Assembly: GCF_003075415.1 (NCBI RefSeq)
Contig: NZ_QDAH01000009.1
Span: forward strand, 93,267 to 157,266
DNA length: 64,000 nucleotides
Reading direction: 5' to 3'
DNA from: Microvirga sp. KLBC 81
GTDB lineage: Bacteria > Pseudomonadota > Alphaproteobacteria > Rhizobiales > Beijerinckiaceae
Shown here: positions 59,096 through 64,000 of the stretch, one piece after another
How positions within the stretch are numbered: position 1 is the stretch's first letter
How the letters are laid out: the number at the start of each line of letters is the position of its first letter
Made by a program: the position numbers and the translations under genes
The notes under the pieces: model-generated
Databases searched by the model: none
Told to the model about the DNA's origin: nothing
What the model saw: the letters and a program-made list of their open reading frames with translations, nothing else

Positions 59096-59886
59096 CGGAG
59101 CTTCGCGCCCATTCGCTCGCCGTCGATCTCGGCCGGCGCCACGCGCTCTCACGTGTCGATCTCACGCTGCCCTCGGGTCGTCTCACCGTGATCGTGGGGC
59201 CCAACGGCGCGGGCAAGACCACGCTGATGCGCACCCTCGCCGGGCTGCTCGAACCGACCGCGGGGCAGGTGACGCTCGATGGGCAGCCGGTTTCACGCAT
59301 GAGCGCCGGAGAGCGGTCGCGCTGCATCGCCTATCTGCCACAGGGCGGGAACGTCGCCTGGCCGCTGCCTGTGGCCGAGGTCATTGCGCTCGGCCGCCTG
59401 CCTTACGGCGAAAAGCCCGACAGCCTGTCATCGAAGGGCCAGGAGGCTGTGGCCGCTGCAATTCACGCGGCCGACCTCGAGGGCTTCGAGGACCGGCCGG
59501 CTACGGAATTATCAGGCGGCGAGCGTGCCCGCGTGCTTCTGGCCCGCGCTCTCGCGACGCAGGCCCGGGTTCTCCTCGCCGACGAGCCTGTTGCGGCGCT
59601 CGATCCGCGTCATCAGCTCATCGTTCTCGATGTCCTCAGGGAACAGGCCCGAGCCGGCACGACGGTTGCGGCCATCATGCACGACCTGACCTTGGCGGCA
59701 CGCTTCGCAGATGAGATCATCCTGCTGAATCAAGGAATTGTCGCTGCGTCCGGTCCGCCGGAAATGGTTCTGACGGAGGAGCTGCTTGCCGCCAATTTCG
59801 GGATCCAGGCGCATGTCTCGCACGATGGAGGGCACCTCGTCGTGGTGGCGGACCGCCCACTGGCGGAATCCGGGCATGGCGGCTGA
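59092..59886 (+). CDS. ABC transporter ATP-binding protein (FecE-like)
   Basis: A 264-residue ATPase with Walker A GPNGAGKTTLMRTLAGL, Q-loop YLPQGGNVAWPL, signature TELSGGERARVLLARALA, Walker B VLLADEPVAALDP and H-loop IMHDLTLAA. Starts within the permease stop. It belongs to the iron-type importer with the preceding gene; no binding protein gene is in the window. Confidence 0.93.
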   Translation: MTELRAHSLAVDLGRRHALSRVDLTLPSGRLTVIVGPNGAGKTTLMRTLAGLLEPTAGQVTLDGQPVSRMSAGERSRCIAYLPQGGNVAWPLPVAEVIALGRLPYGEKPDSLSSKGQEAVAAAIHAADLEGFEDRPATELSGGERARVLLARALATQARVLLADEPVAALDPRHQLIVLDVLREQARAGTTVAAIMHDLTLAARFADEIILLNQGIVAASGPPEMVLTEELLAANFGIQAHVSHDGGHLVVVADRPLAESGHGG

Positions 59887-59966
59887 GGGCTTTGAACAGG
59901 TTACTTTACTACATTGACAAAGGGGTGAGCCGGGCCGATACCCCCGGTTTAACGTTTGGCACGGCA

Positions 59967-61931
59967 ATGAATCGGCAGGAATTCAAGAAAGCTCTTATCA
60001 TCGTGCATGATCTCGTGATGACGGGTGTAGCCGTCCTTGCGACCTTTGCCGTGCGCTTTGAGGGCCCGCTTCTCCAGGAACGCTTGGTCCATCTGCCGAT
60101 CTTCCTGCCACCTTTCATCGTTTTCGCAGGCGTCGTTTACTGGATCTTTCACCTCTACCGCTCCAAGTGGCGCTTTGCCTCGCTGCCTGATCTGTTCAAC
60201 ATCTTCCGGGCCTCGACCGTCCTGGCGCTGGCGCTGCTGATCACCGACTATATTGTGCTCTCGCCGCAGTTTTACGGCTCGTTCTTCTTCGGCAAGATCA
60301 CGATCGCCCTCTACTGGCTGATCCAGATGTTTCTGCTGGGCGGCCCGCGCCTGGCCTTCCGCTATTTCAAATATGCCCGCTCGCGCCACACCCTCGGCCG
60401 TGACTCGAACACGCCGATCCTGCTTCTGGGGCGCGGTACCGATATCGAGGTGATCCTGCGCGCCATCGAGACGGGCACGGTCAAGAAGATGCGCCCACAG
60501 GGCATCCTGTCCTACCGTGTCGATGATCTCGGGCAGTCGATTCGCGGCGTGCCGGTGCTGGGCACCTTCACCGATCTCGATCAGGTGGTGCAGGATTTCC
60601 ACGAGCGGGGTGAATCGATCCGCCGCCTCGTGGCGACGCCGAGCGCGCTCGTGCCCGAGGCCAATCCGGACATGCTGCTCGCCCGTGCGCGCCGTCTCGG
60701 GCTGCCGCTGGTGCGCGTGACCAGCCTCGGTGAAGGCATGCGCGATGCGGAGCTGGCGCCGCTGGAGATCGAGGATCTTCTCCTACGCCCCACCGTGCAG
60801 ATCGACCGGCAGCGGCTCGAAAACTTCATTCGCGGCAAGCGTGTTCTCGTGACCGGCGGCGGCGGCTCCATCGGCTCGGAAATCTGCACCCGCGTCGTGG
60901 CTTTCGGCGCCAGCGATCTGATGATCCTGGAGAGCTCCGAGCCGTCCCTGCACCACATCCTGGAAAATCCCACTCTTCTCTCCAGCGACACCAATGTCGA
61001 CGGCATCATTGCCGACGTGCGCGACCGCGCACGGGTGCAGGAGGTGATGAACGATTTCCGTCCCGACGTGGTCTTCCACGCGGCCGCTCTCAAGCACGTT
61101 CCCTATCTCGAGCGGAACTGGACGGAGGGCATCAAGACCAACGTGTTCGGTTCCGTGAACGTGGCAGACGCGGCGGTGGAGGCTGGCGTCTCCGAGATCG
61201 TGATGATCTCGACCGACAAGGCCATCGACCCCGTCTCGATGCTGGGCGCGACCAAGCGGCTCGCCGAGATGTACGGCCAGGCACTCGATGCCGAGTTCAT
61301 GGGCCGCAATGGCGCGACGCGCATCATCGCTGTGCGTTTCGGCAACGTGCTGGGTTCCGTCGGTTCCGTCGTGCCGAAATTCAAGACGCAGATTGCCCGC
61401 GGCGGGCCGGTCACCGTCACGCATCCCGACATGGTGCGCTATTTCATGACGACGCGCGAGGCGGCCGATCTCGTGCTCACCTCTGCCTCCCATGCGGGCG
61501 AGGACCGCATCCGCATGCAGACTTCGAACAGCGATGAGCGCGCCTCCGTCTACGTGCTGAAGATGGGCCAGCCCGTGCGAATCTATGAGCTGGCCGAGCG
61601 CATGATCCGTCTCGCCGGCTATGAGCCTGGTGAGGACATCGAGATCTCCGTGACCGGTACGCGCCCCGGCGAGCGCCTGCACGAAATCCTGTTTGCCCGT
61701 GAAGAGCCCCGCACCGAGATCGGCATCGACGGCGTCATGGCCGCCAGGCCCATCTTCGCCGATCGCGCCAAAGTCGATCAGTGGCTGAAGGCGCTGGCCA
61801 GGGCCATGGCCGCAGGAGACCGCGCGGCGGCGGAGCGGGTGTTCGAGGATGCGATCCCCGAATTCAAGCGTCGCCAGCAGAATCTGCAGCCTGCCGTGCC
61901 AGCTCAGACAGCCCGTCTGGCGTCTCGGTAA
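59967..61931 (+). CDS. Membrane-anchored nucleotide-sugar 4,6-dehydratase (CapD/PglF/WbpM type)
   Basis: A 654-residue protein (ATG 59967; an upstream TTG at 59892 is unlikely). About four N-terminal membrane helices (residues 10-120), a soluble Rossmann-like region, then the SDR dehydratase domain from about residue 290 with VLVTGGGGSIGSEICTRV, SxxK region ISTDKAIDPVSMLGATKR and ALRLAEMYGQ-like contacts. Such enzymes convert UDP-GlcNAc to UDP-4-keto-6-deoxy-GlcNAc, the first step toward QuiNAc, FucNAc or bacillosamine in surface polysaccharides. The two following genes on the other strand fit the same pathway. Confidence 0.9.
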   Translation: MNRQEFKKALIIVHDLVMTGVAVLATFAVRFEGPLLQERLVHLPIFLPPFIVFAGVVYWIFHLYRSKWRFASLPDLFNIFRASTVLALALLITDYIVLSPQFYGSFFFGKITIALYWLIQMFLLGGPRLAFRYFKYARSRHTLGRDSNTPILLLGRGTDIEVILRAIETGTVKKMRPQGILSYRVDDLGQSIRGVPVLGTFTDLDQVVQDFHERGESIRRLVATPSALVPEANPDMLLARARRLGLPLVRVTSLGEGMRDAELAPLEIEDLLLRPTVQIDRQRLENFIRGKRVLVTGGGGSIGSEICTRVVAFGASDLMILESSEPSLHHILENPTLLSSDTNVDGIIADVRDRARVQEVMNDFRPDVVFHAAALKHVPYLERNWTEGIKTNVFGSVNVADAAVEAGVSEIVMISTDKAIDPVSMLGATKRLAEMYGQALDAEFMGRNGATRIIAVRFGNVLGSVGSVVPKFKTQIARGGPVTVTHPDMVRYFMTTREAADLVLTSASHAGEDRIRMQTSNSDERASVYVLKMGQPVRIYELAERMIRLAGYEPGEDIEISVTGTRPGERLHEILFAREEPRTEIGIDGVMAARPIFADRAKVDQWLKALARAMAAGDRAAAERVFEDAIPEFKRRQQNLQPAVPAQTARLASR

Positions 61932-62805
61932 CAGGCTGCCAGCCGAGTTTTCTCAAGGCATCCGGGCTCGCCACCAGCGAGCCTGAGAGACGCTCATAAG
62001 CTTCTCCCTTCCCCATCAGGGCTGCAGCAGCGCCCAGCGCGAAGGACGGCACGGGAATAAGCCCCGGACCGCGCCCAAAACCCCTGCGAAGCGCCGCGAT
62101 GATCTCGGGCACCGTCACCGGTTCCGGATCCGCCGCGATGAAGGGGCGCTTCAAAGGTCCTTGCGCTTTCAGGAGCGTGTCGAGGGCAGCCGTGAGATTG
62201 TCGAGGGAGAGCAGCGAGCGCTTTCCTCTCAGGCCGCCGAGCGGCAATGGCCAGGGAGAATGGGCGAGCTTCAGGAGCGCCGCCATGTTGCCCTTCACGC
62301 CCGGCCCGTAAACGAGGACCGGGCGAAGCGCCGCCCAGTCCAGCCCAAGTTCTGCCAAACCCTTCTCCGCCTCCAGCTTCGATCGGCCATAAGCATCGGT
62401 GGGCTTCGGCTCCATCTCTTCGGTGAGAACGCCTTCCGCCACCGGTCCGCTCTGCGCGCGAATGGACGAGAGAAACACGAAGCGTTTCACGCCCGCGCGT
62501 TCGGCAGCGTGTGCGAGCTTGATCGTCGCGTCCGTGTTGATGGTGCGATAATCGTTCTCCGGCTGCCCCGACATGGCATGCGCGAGAGCTGCGGAATGGA
62601 TCACCATGTCCACGTCGCGCAAGGCCGCCGCCATGTTCTGCGGCGAGGCGATGTCGCCGATCACGGCGCTCGATGCACCCTCCGGCACGTCCGAGGGACG
62701 GCGCAGCAGCACGCGGATCCGGTACCCGCGCTTCGGCAACTCGGCGAGGAGATGGCGGCCGATGAATCCCGTTGAGCCGGTGAGCGCAATCAAGGGTGCA
62801 TTCAT
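61864..62805 (-). CDS. NAD-dependent sugar-nucleotide epimerase/4-ketoreductase (WbpV/WreQ-like)
   Basis: A 313-residue SDR: GSTGFIGRHLLAELPKRGY near residue 10, catalytic Ser in FLSSIRAQ and the Tyr-Lys pair in YGRSKLEAEK, then the LPLGGLRGKRSLLSLDNLT segment that marks WbpV/WreQ-type UDP-4-keto-6-deoxy-GlcNAc reductases. It probably makes UDP-QuiNAc from the product of the dehydratase. Its end overlaps that of the convergent dehydratase by 68 bp; the initiating glycosyltransferase gene ends four bases into its start. Confidence 0.85.
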   Translation of the reverse strand: MNAPLIALTGSTGFIGRHLLAELPKRGYRIRVLLRRPSDVPEGASSAVIGDIASPQNMAAALRDVDMVIHSAALAHAMSGQPENDYRTINTDATIKLAHAAERAGVKRFVFLSSIRAQSGPVAEGVLTEEMEPKPTDAYGRSKLEAEKGLAELGLDWAALRPVLVYGPGVKGNMAALLKLAHSPWPLPLGGLRGKRSLLSLDNLTAALDTLLKAQGPLKRPFIAADPEPVTVPEIIAALRRGFGRGPGLIPVPSFALGAAAALMGKGEAYERLSGSLVASPDALRKLGWQPVTETPDGLSELARQAADSAGDA

Positions 62806-63914
62806 CGGGGAACCTCCACAGATGCCGTCACCCGGGGGTGAGAAAAGCGCCAGAGAACCAGGCTGACGAGAAGAATACCTGCAGCCAAGGCTGCAACCTG
62901 CACAACGCTCGAGGGCCAAACAAGTGTCATGGCTGCCAGCAGAGCGAGCGCGAGATTGAGCATGAAGACATGTGTGACGACCGCCATCACGGAGAAGCCG
63001 TTGTCGGTGGCACGCTGATAGAAATGGCTGCGATGCGCCTCCCATACCCGCTCGCGTTTTGCGAGGCGGCGGAAGAGGGTGATCGTGGCATCCATCAGGT
63101 AGTAGAGCGGCAGGAGGATTGCGGCTGCAAACGTTCCGTTGCGTGCCAGCATCAGAAGCAGCCATCCTACCATCAAGCCGATCGGCAATGAACCGACATC
63201 GCCCAGGAAGAGCCGAGCCACGGGCTTGTTGAAGACGGCGAACCCCAGAAGAGCGCCACAGAGAGCCGCCGCCATGAAGGCAGCCGGCATGCTGGTGACA
63301 ATACCGAGGCCTGCAAGGAAAGCGGTGATCGGCACCATCTCGGCGACAGTGATCCAGTCGAGCCCATCCATGAAGTTGACGAGGTTCACGAACCACACTC
63401 CACCCAGGACGAGAAAGGCGATCTCGAACCACTCGGGTATCCAACTCGGGAGGATACGGGGGCCGGTGATGTCGAACACCGTCACCGCCGCAGCGACCGC
63501 GACGACCTGCAGAAGCAGGCGAGGAATGGGATGTAGGGGACGAATGTCGTCGACGGCTCCGACGACGGCGAGGCCGATGGCGGCTAGAAGAACGATCGAG
63601 ATAAATCGGAAGCCGTTGCCGCTGCCCCAGTTAAGTTTGATGTCAGGCGCGGTGACGAAAATCAGGACCGCGATCGGAATGACCGTCGCTGCGAGCACCG
63701 CAATGCCGCCGCCCTGCGGCGTGGGAATGCGGTGGCTCGAACGCGCATTGGGCCGCGCAAGCGCATAGCGCTGAAGGAGCGGCATCAGCAGCACGATCAA
63801 GGCAGCCGAGAGAAGCGCGGAGACGATGAGCAAACCGGAGAGCACGGTTTGGCGTTCAAGCGGGCCGAGAAGGCCAAGGGTGAAGTTCTGGAGGGAAGCC
63901 ATCTCAGAACTCAT
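62802..63914 (-). CDS. Polyprenyl-phosphate sugar-1-phosphate transferase (WecA/WbpL/WreU-like)
   Basis: A 370-residue membrane enzyme of the MraY/WecA superfamily with about ten helices. Conserved motifs: GAVDDIRPLHPIPRL (Asp pair), FVNLVNFMDGLDWIT (N-x-x-DGxD), RLFLGDVGSLPIG and the basic VWEAHRSHFYQRA. It transfers a sugar-1-phosphate from UDP-sugar to undecaprenyl phosphate, starting O-antigen or exopolysaccharide repeat synthesis. The neighbouring WbpV-like reductase suggests the sugar is QuiNAc. Its end overlaps the reductase start by four bases. Confidence 0.88.
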   Translation of the reverse strand: MSSEMASLQNFTLGLLGPLERQTVLSGLLIVSALLSAALIVLLMPLLQRYALARPNARSSHRIPTPQGGGIAVLAATVIPIAVLIFVTAPDIKLNWGSGNGFRFISIVLLAAIGLAVVGAVDDIRPLHPIPRLLLQVVAVAAAVTVFDITGPRILPSWIPEWFEIAFLVLGGVWFVNLVNFMDGLDWITVAEMVPITAFLAGLGIVTSMPAAFMAAALCGALLGFAVFNKPVARLFLGDVGSLPIGLMVGWLLLMLARNGTFAAAILLPLYYLMDATITLFRRLAKRERVWEAHRSHFYQRATDNGFSVMAVVTHVFMLNLALALLAAMTLVWPSSVVQVAALAAGILLVSLVLWRFSHPRVTASVEVPR

Positions 63915-63915
63915 C

Positions 63916-64000
63916 TCAAGTGCCGTGATATTCGCGATACCATCTGACGAAGCGCTTCACGCCGTCTTCCAGCGATGTTGAAGGCGCGAAGCCCGCATCC
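63916..64000 (-). CDS. Nucleotide-sugar epimerase, C-terminal part only (window edge)
   Basis: The last 27 codons of a gene entering from the right edge: a segment GFAPSTSLEDGVKRFVRWYR ending REYHGT. This is the typical C-terminus of NAD-dependent UDP-sugar epimerases such as UDP-glucuronate 4-epimerase. The stop is one base before the glycosyltransferase start, so they form an operon. Confidence 0.7.
   Translation of the reverse strand, partial: DAGFAPSTSLEDGVKRFVRWYREYHGT

Overview
The window is GC-rich, densely coded chromosome from an alphaproteobacterium. Markers of the Hyphomicrobiales (Rhizobiales) are an Irr-type Fur regulator divergent from fabA-fabB, the lptC-lptA-lptB-rpoN-hpf-ptsN block, a ROSE-type RNA thermometer ahead of an Hsp20 gene, an HWE-family histidine kinase, a coxMNOP-like oxidase cluster and RIME-like intergenic palindromes. 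A Methylobacteriaceae member such as Microvirga is my best guess, but that is inference. No phage, insertion sequence, CRISPR array or rRNA was seen. One tRNA gene, tRNA-Leu(CAG), is present.

1-10 kb holds unsaturated fatty-acid synthesis (fabB partial, fabA), irr, an EamA exporter, a DUF3096 mini-protein, a secreted SH3 protein, a 2-hydroxyacid dehydrogenase, a Crp/Fnr regulator, a flavin amine oxidase, a CysZ/EI24 membrane protein, an NDUFA9-like protein and the tRNA. 10-14 kb is looser: a Kup C-terminal fragment (pseudogene), corA, a small winged-helix protein and a type II NADH dehydrogenase, with two palindromic repeats.

14-26 kb is catabolic and regulatory. A GntR protein with an apparent second winged helix, an orphan TctC binding protein and an AcnA-type aconitase suggest tricarboxylate use. 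A second GntR gene then diverges from an ABC importer - IlvD/Edd dehydratase - RraA-like aldolase - 2-hydroxyacid dehydrogenase operon; a perfect 16-bp palindrome lies in the divergent promoter.

26-36 kb holds a second-type aa3 cytochrome oxidase operon with two subunit III-like genes, then cyanophycin synthetase and cyanophycinase (nitrogen storage) ending in a clear terminator. 36-46 kb is stress and signalling: a decayed copper-chaperone remnant, a Spy/CpxP-like protein, two single-domain response regulators, a second Crp/Fnr regulator, a PAS-HWE kinase, a HugZ-like protein, BrkB, two Hsp20 genes under a ROSE thermometer and an ECF sigma factor.

46-58 kb carries a YR-rich secreted protein, RNase D, LPS transport and the sigma-54/PTS-Ntr block, a chemoreceptor, a SIMPL protein, a PotF-like binding protein and an aminotransferase. 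58-64 kb has an iron-type ABC permease/ATPase pair and a surface-polysaccharide start module (membrane 4,6-dehydratase, SDR reductase/epimerase, initiating sugar-phosphate transferase, partial epimerase). I found no wholly undescribed system; the best leads are the sugar-acid-like operon, the tandem-HTH GntR, the ROSE element, the repeat family and the gene remnants.
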